In this document: positions 34,525-44,551 of the stretch, one piece after another | Layout of the letters: every line of letters starts with the position of its first letter | Numbering within the stretch: position 1 is the stretch's first letter | NCBI RefSeq assembly: GCF_006539145.1 | Contig: NZ_BJML01000002.1 | Span: forward strand, 186,001 to 250,000 | DNA length: 64,000 nucleotides | Reading direction: 5' to 3' | Source: Microbacterium testaceum | Lineage (GTDB): Bacteria; Actinomycetota; Actinomycetes; Actinomycetales; Microbacteriaceae | The notes under the pieces: model-generated | Databases searched by the model: none | What the model saw: the letters and a program-made list of their open reading frames with translations, nothing else | Told to the model about the DNA's origin: nothing | Made by a program: the position numbers and the translations under genes

Positions 34525-35628
34525 ATGGCGTCCGTCACCTTCGACAACGCAACCCGTCTGTACCCCGGCGGCACCCGCCCCGCGGTCGACAAACTCAACC
34601 TCGACGTCGCCGACGGCGAATTCCTGGTCCTCGTCGGCCCCTCCGGCTGCGGCAAGTCCACGTCGCTGCGCATGCTGGCCGGCCTCGAAGAGGTCAACTC
34701 CGGCCGCATCCTCATCGGCGATCGCGACGTCACCGACGTCCCGCCGAAGGACCGCGACATCGCGATGGTGTTCCAAAACTACGCTCTCTACCCGCACATG
34801 ACCGTGGCCGAGAACATGGGCTTCGCGCTCAAGATCGCCGGCGTCGGTAAAGAAGAGCGCGCATCGCGCGTCCTCGAGGCCGCCAAGCTGCTCGACCTCG
34901 AGCAGTACCTGACCCGCAAGCCCAAGGCCCTCTCCGGTGGTCAGCGTCAGCGCGTCGCCATGGGCCGCGCGATCGTCCGCCAGCCCCAGGTCTTCCTCAT
35001 GGACGAGCCGCTGTCGAACCTCGACGCCAAGCTTCGCGTCCAGACCCGTACGCAGATCGCTTCGCTCCAGCGCCGCCTCGGTGTCACCACGGTCTACGTC
35101 ACGCACGACCAGACCGAGGCGCTCACCATGGGCGACCGCATCGCGGTGCTCAAGGACGGCCTCCTCCAGCAGGTCGGCACCCCGCGAGACCTGTACGAGA
35201 CCCCGAAGAACGTCTTCGTGGCCGGCTTCATCGGCTCGCCCGCGATGAACCTCTTCACCGCCGACCTGGCCGAGGGCGGCGTGCGCTTCGGCGACCTCGT
35301 CGTTCCCGTCGAGGCCGACACCATCGGCAAGGCCAACGGCTCCGCGGTCACCATCGGTGTCCGTCCGGAGGACATCCAGGTCGCCCCCGCCGACGGCCGC
35401 GGCCTCTCGGTCGTCGTCGACCTCGTCGAGGAGCTCGGCGCCGACGGTTACCTGTACGGTCACACCGACATCAACGGCAAGCGCACCGACCTCGTCGCTC
35501 GCGTCGACGGTCGACGTCACCCCAACGCGGGCGAGACGGTCGTGCTGGCGCCGGTCCCCGGACACGTGCACGTCTTCGACGTCGAGACGGGCGATCGACT
35601 CACCGACCGGGCCATCGCTTCGGCCTGA
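34525..35628 (+). CDS. Sugar ABC transporter ATPase, UgpC/MsmK/MsiK type
   Basis: An ATP-binding subunit of 367 residues for carbohydrate importers. Walker A GPSGCGKST (about 40), the Q-loop VFQNYALYPHM, the signature ALSGGQRQRVAMGRAIV, Walker B VFLMDEPLSNLD and the H-loop YVTHDQTEA are all seen. A C-terminal TOBE domain (about 240 onward) contains IGVRPEDIQV. Such orphan ATPases power several sugar importers encoded elsewhere (MsiK in Streptomyces). No permease or binding protein lies beside it. AAGGAGAAGAG precedes ATG 34525. Confidence 0.93.
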   Translation: MASVTFDNATRLYPGGTRPAVDKLNLDVADGEFLVLVGPSGCGKSTSLRMLAGLEEVNSGRILIGDRDVTDVPPKDRDIAMVFQNYALYPHMTVAENMGFALKIAGVGKEERASRVLEAAKLLDLEQYLTRKPKALSGGQRQRVAMGRAIVRQPQVFLMDEPLSNLDAKLRVQTRTQIASLQRRLGVTTVYVTHDQTEALTMGDRIAVLKDGLLQQVGTPRDLYETPKNVFVAGFIGSPAMNLFTADLAEGGVRFGDLVVPVEADTIGKANGSAVTIGVRPEDIQVAPADGRGLSVVVDLVEELGADGYLYGHTDINGKRTDLVARVDGRRHPNAGETVVLAPVPGHVHVFDVETGDRLTDRAIASA

Positions 35629-35641
35629 TCCACGCACCGAC

Positions 35642-35686
35642 GCGGCGCGTCCCCGATCCCGATCCGTCGGGTCGGGGGCGCGCCGC
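35642..35686 (+). terminator. Terminator after the sugar ABC ATPase gene
   Basis: GCGGCGCG...CGCGCCGC encloses further CCCCGA/TCGGGG pairs and is followed 4 nt later by TTTT. Confidence 0.85.
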
Positions 35687-35707
35687 ACCGTTTTCCCGGA
35701 GGTTCCC

Positions 35708-37030
35708 GTGTCCCAATCCCTCAGTATCACGGCGAGCACCGTCGACCCGGGCCTCCTGCAGCTGCCGTGGTCGACGGGTCTCGCCGACTGGCCCAGCAAT
35801 CACATCGTGGCTCTCCCCAAAGGCATCTCACGCCACCTCGTACGGTTCGCGAACCTGTCGGGCCGGGTCGTGGCCATCAAGGAGACGACCGAGGAGATGG
35901 CACGTCGCGAATACGACATGCTCGGGAACCTCGACCGGCTCGACGCTCCCTGCGTCGAGCGCGTCGCCGTGATCGCCGGCCGCACCGATGCCTCGGGCCG
36001 CCCCCTTCCCGCTGCCCTCGTCACCGCTCACCTGCGCTTCTCGCTCCCCTACCGCGCCCTGTTCACTCAGGTGCTGCGCCCGCACACCGCCACCCGTCTC
36101 GTCGACGCTCTCGCGGTCCTGCTCGTACGCTTGCACAACGTCGGCTTCTACTGGGGTGACGTGTCTCTGTCGAACACCCTGTTCCGTCGTGACGCGGGCG
36201 AGTTCGCGGCCTACCTCGTCGACGCCGAGACGGGCGAACTGCACGGCAACCGCCTGACCCCCGGTCAGCGCGCACACGACCTCGACATCGCCCGGATCAA
36301 CATCGCCGGCGAGATCATGGACCTCGAGGCCGGCGGCCGCCTCGAGGGCGGGGTGGATGCCGTGGCCATCGCCGACGGACTGGTGTCGTCTTACCACTCG
36401 CTGTGGGGCGCCCTCACCGACAAGGAGTCGTTCGCGGTCGACGAGTCGTGGCGCATCACCGAGCGCGTGCACCGTCTGAACGCCCTCGGCTTCGACATCG
36501 GCGAGATGTCGATCCGCACGGCGAGCGACGGCACGAAGGTGTCGATCCAGCCGAAAGTCGTGGATGCCGGTCACCACCAGCGGCGTCTGCTGAGACTGAC
36601 CGGACTCGACGTCGAAGAGAACCAGGCCCGCCGCCTTCTCAACGACCTCGACGAGTTCCGTGCGCGCGTCTCGCGCCTCGGAGCCGACGAAGAGATGGTC
36701 GCGCACGAATGGCTCACCCGCGTGTTCGAGCCCATCGTCATGGCCATCCCGTGGGACCTGCGCGCCAAGCTCGAGCCCGCCGAGGTCTTCCACCAGGTGC
36801 TCGAGCACCGCTGGTACATGTCGCAGGCGCGCGGCCGCTCGGTCCCCCTCGCCGAGGTCGTGAGCTCCTACATCGACGACGTTCTGCGCCACCGCCGCGA
36901 TGAGGCAACCGTCATGGGCCCTCCCACCGACACCATGTCGCTGCCCACGGTGTCCGACGCCGATGCCCCGGCGACCGGCGAGGTTCCGACGACCGACACC
37001 GACTCGGTCGACTGGCGCGATCTGGTCTGA
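35708..37030 (+). CDS. DUF4032 / lipopolysaccharide kinase-like protein
   Basis: A protein of 440 residues with a DUF4032 domain and a kinase-like fold. The N-lobe has HIVALPKGISRHLVRFAN and the invariant-lysine-like VVAIKETTEEMARREYDML. The catalytic-loop-like VGFYWGDVSLSNTLFRRD and the metal-binding-like YLVDAETGELHG follow the WaaP/RIO pattern. Target unknown. The start is GTG 35708 with GGAGG in front. It follows the ABC ATPase gene after a strong terminator, so it is separately transcribed, and it ends at its own terminator. Confidence 0.85.
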   Translation: MSQSLSITASTVDPGLLQLPWSTGLADWPSNHIVALPKGISRHLVRFANLSGRVVAIKETTEEMARREYDMLGNLDRLDAPCVERVAVIAGRTDASGRPLPAALVTAHLRFSLPYRALFTQVLRPHTATRLVDALAVLLVRLHNVGFYWGDVSLSNTLFRRDAGEFAAYLVDAETGELHGNRLTPGQRAHDLDIARINIAGEIMDLEAGGRLEGGVDAVAIADGLVSSYHSLWGALTDKESFAVDESWRITERVHRLNALGFDIGEMSIRTASDGTKVSIQPKVVDAGHHQRRLLRLTGLDVEENQARRLLNDLDEFRARVSRLGADEEMVAHEWLTRVFEPIVMAIPWDLRAKLEPAEVFHQVLEHRWYMSQARGRSVPLAEVVSSYIDDVLRHRRDEATVMGPPTDTMSLPTVSDADAPATGEVPTTDTDSVDWRDLV

Positions 37031-37052
37031 CGCACCGCGCCCCGCGAAACGC

Positions 37053-37096
37053 CGAGGCCGTGGCATCCGGAATCGATCCAGGATGCCACGGCCTCG
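37053..37096. terminator. Bidirectional terminator between DUF4032 and NAD-binding genes
   Basis: A 16-bp stem CGAGGCCGTGGCATCC and its complement with a 12-nt loop lies between convergent genes; the arms carry GGCATCC and GGATGCC. Confidence 0.85.
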
Positions 37097-37109
37097 GTAC
37101 GTCGCGGGC

Positions 37110-37751
37110 TCAGTACCCCACGGTGAAGCGCTCACGCGTGTGCGCGGGGTTCTCGATCTCGTCGAGGACGGCGACCGCGAAGTCAGCGCCACCGATGAAC
37201 GAGTTGCCCTCGCCGTCGACGACGAGCACGTCGCCGCCGTCGCGGTACGAACCGGTGCGCTCGCCCGGTGCCCACGAGCCGAAACCGCCGGCCGGGTGAA
37301 CGTAGAACCAGTCGCGGCCGGTGTCGTCGGCCTGGAGGTCTTCGAGGATGCCGATCGCTTCGCGCGCCTCGGGCTTGTACTCCTCGGCGAAGCCCTCCGT
37401 GTCGATCAGGCGCGGCCCGCCCTCGGCCACGAGCGACCCGCCGGCGCCGCCGACGACGCCCACGCGGACGTTCTCGGGCAGAGCCGTGACGAGCTCGGCG
37501 ATCGCGGGGCGGAGTTTGCCTTCCATGTCGCCGCGGGGAGCCACGGCCGAGACCACGACGTCGACCCCCTCGAGCTGGGCGACGAGACCGGGGACGTCGA
37601 GGACGGTGCCCTCGACGTAGGTCGCACCCTCGACACGCTCGGTGGGTACCGAGCGGGCGATCGAGACGACCGTGTGGCCGCGGCGGACGGCCTCGGTGAC
37701 GATGTGGCTACCGGCGTAACCGGTGCCTCCGATGACGGCGATACGGGGCAT
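37110..37751 (-). CDS. NAD(P)-binding oxidoreductase, NmrA/atypical SDR type
   Basis: A protein of 213 residues with a Rossmann fold. IAVIGGTGYAGSHIVTEAVR contains the GxxGxxG dinucleotide site, and VVVSAVAPRGD and GVVGGAGGSLVAEGG follow. It lacks the YxxxK pair of classical short-chain dehydrogenases, which matches the atypical NAD(P)H-binding/NmrA group. Substrate unknown. It lies 19 nt from the rlmB stop on the same strand, so it may be co-transcribed. Confidence 0.83.
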   Translation of the reverse strand: MPRIAVIGGTGYAGSHIVTEAVRRGHTVVSIARSVPTERVEGATYVEGTVLDVPGLVAQLEGVDVVVSAVAPRGDMEGKLRPAIAELVTALPENVRVGVVGGAGGSLVAEGGPRLIDTEGFAEEYKPEAREAIGILEDLQADDTGRDWFYVHPAGGFGSWAPGERTGSYRDGGDVLVVDGEGNSFIGGADFAVAVLDEIENPAHTRERFTVGY

Positions 37752-37770
37752 GAGCGTTCCTCTCGGTGGG

Positions 37771-38769
37771 TCAGACGGTGCCGCGGAGCGTCGACACCTG
37801 GTACAGGGCGACGGATGCCGCGATGCCGGCGTTCAGCGACTCGGTCGCGGCGGAGATGGGAATCGAGACGACCTGGTCGCACGTCTCGGTGACCAGGCGG
37901 GACAGACCCTTGCCCTCGGAACCCACGACGATCACGACGGGGCGGTCGGCGAGCTCGAGGGCGGGCAGCGAGACATCGCCGTCGCCGTCGAGTCCGAGCA
38001 CGAACACGCCCTGCTTCTTGAACTCCTTGAGCGTGGCCGTGAGGTTGGCCGCGAGAGCGACGGGGATGCGCGCAGCGGCCCCGGCGCTGGTCTTCCACGC
38101 GGCGGAGTTGACACTCGCCGAGCGGCGCTGCGGGATGATCAGCCCCTGACCGCCGAAAGCTCCGGTGGAGCGGATGATCGCCCCGAGGTTGCGGGGGTCG
38201 GTGACACCGTCGAGCGCGACGAGCAGGGGCACCTGGCCGCGATCGATGATCTGCTCGAGCAGGTCCTGCGGGTGGACGTAGGCGTAGGGGGGAACCTTGA
38301 GCGCCACCCCCTGGTGCACGCCGTCGAAGCCGGCCATGCGGTCGAGCTCGGGGCGCGTGACCTCGAGCACCGGGATGCCGCGGTTGGTCGCCATCGACAG
38401 CATCTCTTTGACGCGGTCGTCCATCTCGATGCGCTGGGCGACGTACATCGCCGTGGCGGGGATCTTCGCCCGCAGCGCCTCAAGCACGGAGTTACGGCCC
38501 GTGACCGTCTCGGTGTCGTCGGCCGCCTTCGGGCTCTTGCGGTTCGGATTGCTGCCGACCGCGCGCACGCCGGGCTTCGCCTTGCCACCGGCGGCGGCGT
38601 AGCGCTCCTGGGCTGCCTTGCGCTTGCCGGCGGGGTGCCAGGCGCGGTCTTCGGCCTTCGGGGTGGGGCCCCGGCCCTCGAGAGCCTTGCGGACGTGGCC
38701 GCCCGTGCCCTTGAGGGGGCCCTTCTTCTTGCCGGGGTTGCGTGCTCCCGGGCGTCCAGGCTTAGCCAT
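37771..38769 (-). CDS. rlmB: 23S rRNA (guanosine-2'-O-)-methyltransferase RlmB
   Basis: A SpoU/TrmH methyltransferase of 332 residues that methylates the 2'-O of G2251 of 23S rRNA. A basic, disordered N-terminal tail of about 85 residues ([20 protein letters not shown]...) precedes the SpoU_sub_bind domain starting [14 protein letters not shown]. The knotted SPOUT domain carries [33 protein letters not shown] and the closing [20 protein letters not shown]. Its start overlaps the cysS stop by 8 nt, the usual cysS-rlmB pair. Confidence 0.94.
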   Translation of the reverse strand: MAKPGRPGARNPGKKKGPLKGTGGHVRKALEGRGPTPKAEDRAWHPAGKRKAAQERYAAAGGKAKPGVRAVGSNPNRKSPKAADDTETVTGRNSVLEALRAKIPATAMYVAQRIEMDDRVKEMLSMATNRGIPVLEVTRPELDRMAGFDGVHQGVALKVPPYAYVHPQDLLEQIIDRGQVPLLVALDGVTDPRNLGAIIRSTGAFGGQGLIIPQRRSASVNSAAWKTSAGAAARIPVALAANLTATLKEFKKQGVFVLGLDGDGDVSLPALELADRPVVIVVGSEGKGLSRLVTETCDQVVSIPISAATESLNAGIAASVALYQVSTLRGTV

Positions 38770-40162
38770 CGATACTCCAATGCGTTCCGGCCGGAGTGTC
38801 CTCCAGCGTGATTCCTGCGGCGGCGATCGCGTCTCGAATGCGATCCGCGGCCGCCCAATCCTTGTCCGCGCGCGCGTGCGCGCGCTGCGTGATCATCGTC
38901 TGGACGAGGGAGTCCAGAGCGGCGGTTTCCGCTCCCCCTCCGGTGCCACCCCACGGAGAAGAGTGAGGGTTGATCCCCAGGACGAGCGTCATCTGCATGA
39001 CGTCCATGACGTCGTGCTTCGCCTCATCGTACTTGCCGTCGTCGAGGAGCGCATTTCCCGACCGGATGCTCGTGTGGATGGCCGCCAGCGCCCGGGGCAC
39101 CGAGAGGTCATCGTCCATGGCCTCGACGAACTCCGCCGGAAGGCCTTCCTTCGCCTCGGGCCACCCCGGCTGCACGAGACGCCGGGCGCGGTCGAGGAAC
39201 GTGCGGATCCGACCCAGGGCCGTCTCGGCCTCGGTCCACGACGCCTCGCTCAGGTCGAGGTTCGACCGGTAGTGCGCCGCGGCGAGGGCGTAGCGCACCA
39301 CGAGCGGATCGTGCGCGGCGAGCACGTCGGCAGCGAGGGTGAAGTTGCCGAGCGACTTCGACATCTTCTGCCCGTCGACGGTGACGAGGCCGTTGTGCAC
39401 CCAGTAACGAGCGAAGGCATCCCCCGCCGCCGTCGACTGCGCGATCTCGTTCTCATGGTGCGGGAAACGCAGGTCGAGACCGCCGCCGTGGATGTCGAAC
39501 TCGGGACCGAGGTAGCGACGCGACATCGCCGAGCACTCGATGTGCCAGCCGGGCCGTCCCGCACCCCAGGGCGAGCTCCAGGTGGCAGAAGCCGGCTCGC
39601 CGGGCTTCGCCCCCTTCCACAGGGCGAAGTCGCGGGGATCGCGCTTGCTCCGGGGATCGGCGTCGGCGGCCGGCTCCATGGCATCCGGGCTCTGACGGGT
39701 GAGCTCGCCGTACGCGGGCCACGACCGCACGTCGAAGTAGACGTCGCCGGCGGCCGCATAGGCGTGGCCGCGCTCGATGAGCTCGGTGATGAGCTCCTGC
39801 ATCTGCGTCACCGACGCCGTCGCACGGGGTTCGTAGGTGGGGGGAAGGATGCCGATGGCCTCGTACGCCCGTGAGAACTCGAGCTCCATGCGGTAGGCGA
39901 GAGCCCACCACGGCTCGGCGTCGGTCGCGTTGGCGAGGACCTTGTCGTCGATGTCGGTGACGTTGCGCACGAAGGTGACCCGGCCGAAGCGGTGGGAGAG
40001 CCACCGGCGGAGCAGGTCGAAGACGAGCGCGGCGCGCACGTGACCGATGTGCGGGCCCGACTGCACGGTCGGGCCGCAGACGTAGACCGTGACGTTCGAG
40101 GGGTCGAGGGGGACGAAGTCGCGGAGTCCCTGCGCCTTCGTGTCGTACAGCCGAACAGTCAC
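38762..40162 (-). CDS. cysS: Cysteinyl-tRNA synthetase
   Basis: A class I aminoacyl-tRNA synthetase of 466 residues that charges tRNA-Cys. [20 protein letters not shown] holds the zinc Cys and the HIGH motif, and [19 protein letters not shown] the KMSKS loop; [20 protein letters not shown] adds zinc and Cys-binding residues. Length is standard. The normal actinobacterial neighbour ispDF lies 4.4 kb away, separated by two plus-strand genes. Confidence 0.97.
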   Translation of the reverse strand: MTVRLYDTKAQGLRDFVPLDPSNVTVYVCGPTVQSGPHIGHVRAALVFDLLRRWLSHRFGRVTFVRNVTDIDDKVLANATDAEPWWALAYRMELEFSRAYEAIGILPPTYEPRATASVTQMQELITELIERGHAYAAAGDVYFDVRSWPAYGELTRQSPDAMEPAADADPRSKRDPRDFALWKGAKPGEPASATWSSPWGAGRPGWHIECSAMSRRYLGPEFDIHGGGLDLRFPHHENEIAQSTAAGDAFARYWVHNGLVTVDGQKMSKSLGNFTLAADVLAAHDPLVVRYALAAAHYRSNLDLSEASWTEAETALGRIRTFLDRARRLVQPGWPEAKEGLPAEFVEAMDDDLSVPRALAAIHTSIRSGNALLDDGKYDEAKHDVMDVMQMTLVLGINPHSSPWGGTGGGAETAALDSLVQTMITQRAHARADKDWAAADRIRDAIAAAGITLEDTPAGTHWSIDG

Positions 40163-40230
40163 GTCTTCAGCCTACCGGCCGCCCCTCCGCGCGACCCGTG
40201 CACGAAACATGCGGTCGTTAGGGTTCAGGA

Positions 40231-40701
40231 GTGCCCCTCGTGATCCGCCCCGATGACCTGTCCGGAGACGCCACGCGTGCTCTCGTCGCCGCCCACCTCG
40301 CGGGCATGCTCGAGAACACACCCGTCGAGAGCGTGCACGCCCTCGACGTGGATCGCCTCACCGCTGACGGCATCACGGTCTGGTCCGCGTGGGTCGACGA
40401 CGAACTCGCCGGCATCGGCGCGTGCAAAGACCTCGATCGCGACCGCGCCGAGCTGAAGTCGATGCGGGTCGCCGAGGGCTTCCTCGGCCAGGGCATCGGC
40501 CGCGCGATCCTGCGGCACATCATGGACGATGCGCGGGAGCGCGGCATCCGGAGTCTCTGGCTCGAGACGGGGAGCACCGACGACTTCGTGCCCGCTCGTC
40601 GTCTCTACGCGAGTGAAGGCTTCGTCGAATGCCCGGCGTTCCCGCCCTACGCGCCCGATCCGCTGTCGACGTTCATGACCCGCACGGTCGAGGCACCCTG
40701 A
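40231..40701 (+). CDS. GNAT N-acetyltransferase
   Basis: A cytoplasmic GCN5-like acyl-CoA transferase of 156 residues. SAWVDDELAGIGACKDL is the beta-strand core, and LKSMRVAEGFLGQGIGRAIL with the QGIGRA motif A binds acetyl-CoA; LWLETGSTDDFVPARRLYAS gives motif B with an aromatic exit. The start is GTG 40231 with TAGGGT (-10-like) ending 6 nt upstream, so it may be leaderless. The substrate is unknown. It is divergent from cysS and points the same way as the carboxylic acid reductase gene. Confidence 0.87.
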   Translation: MPLVIRPDDLSGDATRALVAAHLAGMLENTPVESVHALDVDRLTADGITVWSAWVDDELAGIGACKDLDRDRAELKSMRVAEGFLGQGIGRAILRHIMDDARERGIRSLWLETGSTDDFVPARRLYASEGFVECPAFPPYAPDPLSTFMTRTVEAP

Positions 40702-41056
40702 TCACACGCGTCGTCCACCCGAGCGCCTGCTGTCGGCTCCACTCGGCCAACACCTAGGGAACAGGCGTCTTATTGACGTGTGCGATGTCGAGTGCGGTCC
40801 CCGTGGACAGCGCTCCTCCCTCCTCCGGCGATCCTGGCGACCCCGGATCGAGACCGTGACGGCGCCCTCACCGACGACGAGCGCATAGCTGTTCCCGCCA
40901 CGCCGCCGCCACGCTGCACACCGTTCCGGACAGGGCGATCCCCGTGGCGCCCGTTCGCGCTGCACGCGGCGTCCACCGCAACGGGCCCGTGAGCGGAGGG
41001 CGGCGAGAGGCCAGGGCGCGGGGGCGCGCCCGGATGAAGGGAAGAGGACGAAGAAA
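40702..41056. other. 355-nt gene-free stretch ahead of the reductase
   Basis: I see no convincing gene here. A 70-codon frame at 40780-40992 starts with MRCRVRSPWTALLPPPAI and has no family resemblance or ribosome site. Just before ATG 41057 lies GAAGGGAAGAGGACGAAG, a reasonable ribosome site. TTATTGACG at 40770-40778 could be part of a promoter, but no -10 follows at the right distance. A long untranslated leader of the reductase gene is possible. Confidence 0.4.
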
Positions 41057-44000
41057 ATGGAGCAACAGCACGACGACATGTCGGTCGAGGCGGTGTTCGC
41101 ACAGCACGCCGATCGTCCGGCACTGCGAGAGCGGTTCGGGGCCGACGTCGAGGACACCAGTTTTCACGAGCTGTGGGACCGAGCGAGTGCGGTTGCGGCC
41201 GCACTCGGTGAGACCGTTTCGCCCGGCGACCGGATCGCGATGCTCGGAGCCGCGACCGTCGACTTCGTGACGCTCGATCTCGCGTCGTGGATCCTCGGCG
41301 CGGTGAGCGTGCCCCTCCAGGCGAGCGCGTCGTTCGAGGCGCTGCGCGCGATCGTCGACGAGACGGAGCCGGTGTGGCTCGCGGCCTCTGCCGAGCAGTC
41401 GGCCATCGCTCAGGCCATCGCCGAGGCATCCGCCGGAGACGTGCGGACGATGCTGCTCGATACGGCGGTCGACACCGACACATCGGGTCCGACGCTCGCC
41501 GAGCTCGTCACCCGCGGCGAGCTCCTGCCGCGCCCGACCCCGTGGCATCCCGCGGCGGGCGAAGACCCCCTCGCACTCCTGATCTACACGTCCGGCAGCA
41601 CCGGAACCCCGAAGGGCGCGATGTACTCGCGCTCCATGGTCGAGAGACTGTGGCACGCGCGCCGGCCCGGCGTCGACGACGGCACCACCGACGACATCGT
41701 CGGGTACGCCTACCTGCCGATGAGTCACCTCACCGGCCGCGCGGCGGTCTTCGCCACCCTCGGACGCGGCGGAACTCTCGCGCTTGCGACCTCGACGGAT
41801 CTGTCGGCCCTGTTCGACGATCTGCGCACGTTCGCCCCGACCGAGTTCGTCTTCGTCCCTCGCGTGGCGGAGATGGTTCGGCAGGAGGGCGATCGCGACG
41901 AGCAGCGTCGCCTGGCCGCGGGCGATACGGATCAGGATGCCGTGCGCGCGGCGGTGCACGCCGATCTGCGCGTGCGGGCGTTCGGGGGACGGATCCGCCG
42001 GGCGATCTGCGCCAGTGCTCCGCTCACCCCCGAGCTCCGCAGCTACATCGAGGAGTGCCTCGGCACGGCGCTGCACGACGTGTACGGCTCCACCGAAGCG
42101 GGCAGCATCCTCCACGACGGAGTCGTGCAGCAACCGCCCGTCACCGCGCACAAGCTCATCGATGTGCCCGAGCTCGGCTACCGCGTCACCGACCGTCCGC
42201 ACCCGCGGGGTGAGCTGCTGGTGAAGAGCACCTCCACGATCACGGGGTACTTCCGCCGGCCAGACGTCACCGCCGCGGTCTTCGACCAGGACGGCTTCTA
42301 CCGGACCGGCGACATCATGGCCCAGACCGGACCGGGTTCCTACGAATACCTCGACCGCCGGAACAACGTCATCAAGCTGTCGCAGGGCGAGTTCGTCGCG
42401 GTGGCGGCTCTCGAGGCCACGTACGGCGGGACGCCCGAGGTGCGCCAGATCGCGCTGCACGGCGACAGCCGACACGCGTTCCTGGTCGCGGTCGTCGTGC
42501 CCGCTGATGCGGGATCGTCGGAGCGCGACGTGCTCGCCGCTCTTCAACGCACCGCACGCGAGCATGGGCTCGCCCCCTACGAGGTGCCCCGCGGAGTCAT
42601 CGTCGAACCGGAGCCGTTCACGGTCGAGAACGGCATGCTCTCGGACGCCCGCAAGCTCCTGCGACCGCGCATCACGGCACGGTACGGCGAACGGCTCGCG
42701 AGTCTCTATGCCGACCTCGCCGAAGAGCGTAGTGGTGCCCTGGTGGCAGCCCTCCGCGAGCGCGTCGGCGTCGAGCCGACGCTCGACACCGTGGTGCGCG
42801 CGGCCTGCGAGTTCCTCGGCGCCGAGGTGTCCTCGGCAACGGCTGCGGCAGCCCGGTACTCCGATCTGGGCGGTGACTCGCTGTCGGCGCTGACCTTCTC
42901 CGGGATGCTCGAGGACGTCTTCGGTACCGAGGTGCCCGTCGGGGTCATCACCGACCCGACGAACGATCTCACCGCCATCGCCGCGTTCATCGATCGCTCG
43001 GCCGCCGACGACCGGCCCACGGTGGCGCGCGTGCACGGTACCGACCCGTCGACGCTGCGTGCGAGCGACCTGCGCCTCGACCGGGTGCTCGGCGACATCC
43101 CGGAGCCGGTCCTGCGTTCCTCGCGCACCCCGGCCACTTCGGAGCCCGCGGGCACTGCCCGAGGCCGCACGGTCCTGCTCACGGGCGCCAACGGGTACCT
43201 CGGACGGTTCCTGGCCCTCGACTGGCTCGAACGCCTCGCTCCGGTGGGCGGAACGCTCGTGTGCATCGTTCGCGGTTCCGACGACGCCGACGCCCGACGT
43301 CGCCTCGACACCGCGTTCGCCGCAGATCCTGCCTTCGCTGAGCGCTTCACAGACCTCGGGGCCTCGCTCGAGGTGAGGGCCGGCGATGTCAGCGAGCGCC
43401 TCTTCGGTCTCGACGAGCCGCGGTGGCGGAACCTCGCCGCCCGCGTCGACCTCATCGCGCACGCCGCCGCCCTTGTCAATCACGTGCTGCCATACACGGC
43501 ATTGTTCGGTCCGAACGTCGTCGGCACCTCCGAGATCATCCGCCTCTCCATCGCCGCCGGCAGCGTGCCCGTCACCTTCGTCTCGAGCGTCGCGGTCGCC
43601 GGTGGCGCGCGGCCGACCGTCGAAGCCGCGGCCGACCCGGCCGCCCCCGCCGCCCTCGACGAGCGTGCCGACATCCGCGACACGATCCCCGCGTGGAGCA
43701 TCGGAGACGAGTACGCCAACGGGTATGGGGCGAGCAAATGGGCGAGCGAGGTGCTGCTGCGCGAAGCGCACGAGCAGCACGGCGTACCGGTGGCGGTATT
43801 CCGCTCCGACATGGTTCTGGCGCACCCGCGCTGGCGCGGCCAGGTGAACCTGCCCGACGTCTTCACCCGGCTGGTCTGGAGCGTTCTCGCCACGGGGCTG
43901 GCACCGGAGTCCTTCGTTCGGCGTGGTGCCGACGGCGAGCGTCTGTCGTCGCACTACGACGGCTTGCCGGCCGACTTCACCTCCGCTGCCATGAACGCGA

Positions 44001-44407
44001 TCGGCGCCTCCACCAACGTGGGATACCGCACCTACAACGTGGTGAACCCGAACGACGACGGCGTCTCCCTCGACACCGTCGTCGACTGGCTCCAGGACGA
44101 CGGGTACGCCATCGAGCGCATCGCGGACCACGCCAAATGGGTGGACCGGTTCCGCACGGCGCTGGAGGCGCTGCCCGACGAGGATCGTGCGCGATCGGTT
44201 CTGCCGCTGATGCACGCGTTCGCCACCCCGGAAGAACCGCACGCCGGCTCGACCATCCCCGCGGACGCGTTCGTGGAAGCCATCCGGACGATCCACCCGC
44301 TCGGGTCACCGGACATCCCCTCCATCGACCACGCGCTCATCACGAAGGTGGCCGACGACCTCTCGTTCTTGAAGCTGCTCGAGCCGTCACGGCGCGCCGT
44401 GGCCTGA
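41057..44407 (+). CDS. car: Carboxylic acid reductase (A-PCP-R, three domains)
   Basis: A 1116-residue enzyme that reduces free carboxylic acids to aldehydes with ATP and NADPH. The adenylation domain has LLIYTSGSTGTPKGAM (about 175-190), HDVYGSTEAGSI and LDRRNNVIKLSQGEF. The carrier domain has the phosphopantetheine Ser at residue 608 in DLGGDSLSA. The reductase domain has the NADP motif GANGYLGRF (about 710) and the Tyr890/Lys894 pair in NGYGASKWASE. Length and order match Nocardia-type CAR. It needs an Sfp-type transferase; one lies at 58675. It stands alone between cysS and ispDF, with substrate unknown (aromatic or fatty acids typical). Confidence 0.95.
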   Translation: MEQQHDDMSVEAVFAQHADRPALRERFGADVEDTSFHELWDRASAVAAALGETVSPGDRIAMLGAATVDFVTLDLASWILGAVSVPLQASASFEALRAIVDETEPVWLAASAEQSAIAQAIAEASAGDVRTMLLDTAVDTDTSGPTLAELVTRGELLPRPTPWHPAAGEDPLALLIYTSGSTGTPKGAMYSRSMVERLWHARRPGVDDGTTDDIVGYAYLPMSHLTGRAAVFATLGRGGTLALATSTDLSALFDDLRTFAPTEFVFVPRVAEMVRQEGDRDEQRRLAAGDTDQDAVRAAVHADLRVRAFGGRIRRAICASAPLTPELRSYIEECLGTALHDVYGSTEAGSILHDGVVQQPPVTAHKLIDVPELGYRVTDRPHPRGELLVKSTSTITGYFRRPDVTAAVFDQDGFYRTGDIMAQTGPGSYEYLDRRNNVIKLSQGEFVAVAALEATYGGTPEVRQIALHGDSRHAFLVAVVVPADAGSSERDVLAALQRTAREHGLAPYEVPRGVIVEPEPFTVENGMLSDARKLLRPRITARYGERLASLYADLAEERSGALVAALRERVGVEPTLDTVVRAACEFLGAEVSSATAAAARYSDLGGDSLSALTFSGMLEDVFGTEVPVGVITDPTNDLTAIAAFIDRSAADDRPTVARVHGTDPSTLRASDLRLDRVLGDIPEPVLRSSRTPATSEPAGTARGRTVLLTGANGYLGRFLALDWLERLAPVGGTLVCIVRGSDDADARRRLDTAFAADPAFAERFTDLGASLEVRAGDVSERLFGLDEPRWRNLAARVDLIAHAAALVNHVLPYTALFGPNVVGTSEIIRLSIAAGSVPVTFVSSVAVAGGARPTVEAAADPAAPAALDERADIRDTIPAWSIGDEYANGYGASKWASEVLLREAHEQHGVPVAVFRSDMVLAHPRWRGQVNLPDVFTRLVWSVLATGLAPESFVRRGADGERLSSHYDGLPADFTSAAMNAIGASTNVGYRTYNVVNPNDDGVSLDTVVDWLQDDGYAIERIADHAKWVDRFRTALEALPDEDRARSVLPLMHAFATPEEPHAGSTIPADAFVEAIRTIHPLGSPDIPSIDHALITKVADDLSFLKLLEPSRRAVA

Positions 44408-44414
44408 CCTCGGA

Positions 44415-44456
44415 CGCGACGGCACCCTGGAGGCCCGGCCCCGGGGCGCCGTCGCG
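44415..44456 (+). terminator. Hairpin after the carboxylic acid reductase
   Basis: CGCGACGGC/GCCGTCGCG, a 9-bp stem with GC-rich inner pairs, starts 8 nt after the stop. It has no T-run. Confidence 0.55.
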
Positions 44457-44551
44457 ACGGCCCGGCGTGCGGGCACAGCGGACGCCACCGAGGGGGCGAA
44501 GAAACGACCGACCCCGCGCCTCCCGGAAGGAAGAAGTCGCAACGAGAACGG

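Noticed and set aside
40780..40992. A 70-codon frame between the GNAT and reductase genes
   Set aside because: It has no ribosome site, no family resemblance and a Pro/Arg-rich composition typical of chance frames here.
40868..44296. A 1142-codon open frame on the minus strand opposite the carboxylic acid reductase
   Set aside because: It is the antisense of a clear three-domain enzyme, is rich in Arg, Gly and His as such shadows are in GC-rich DNA, and shows no motif.
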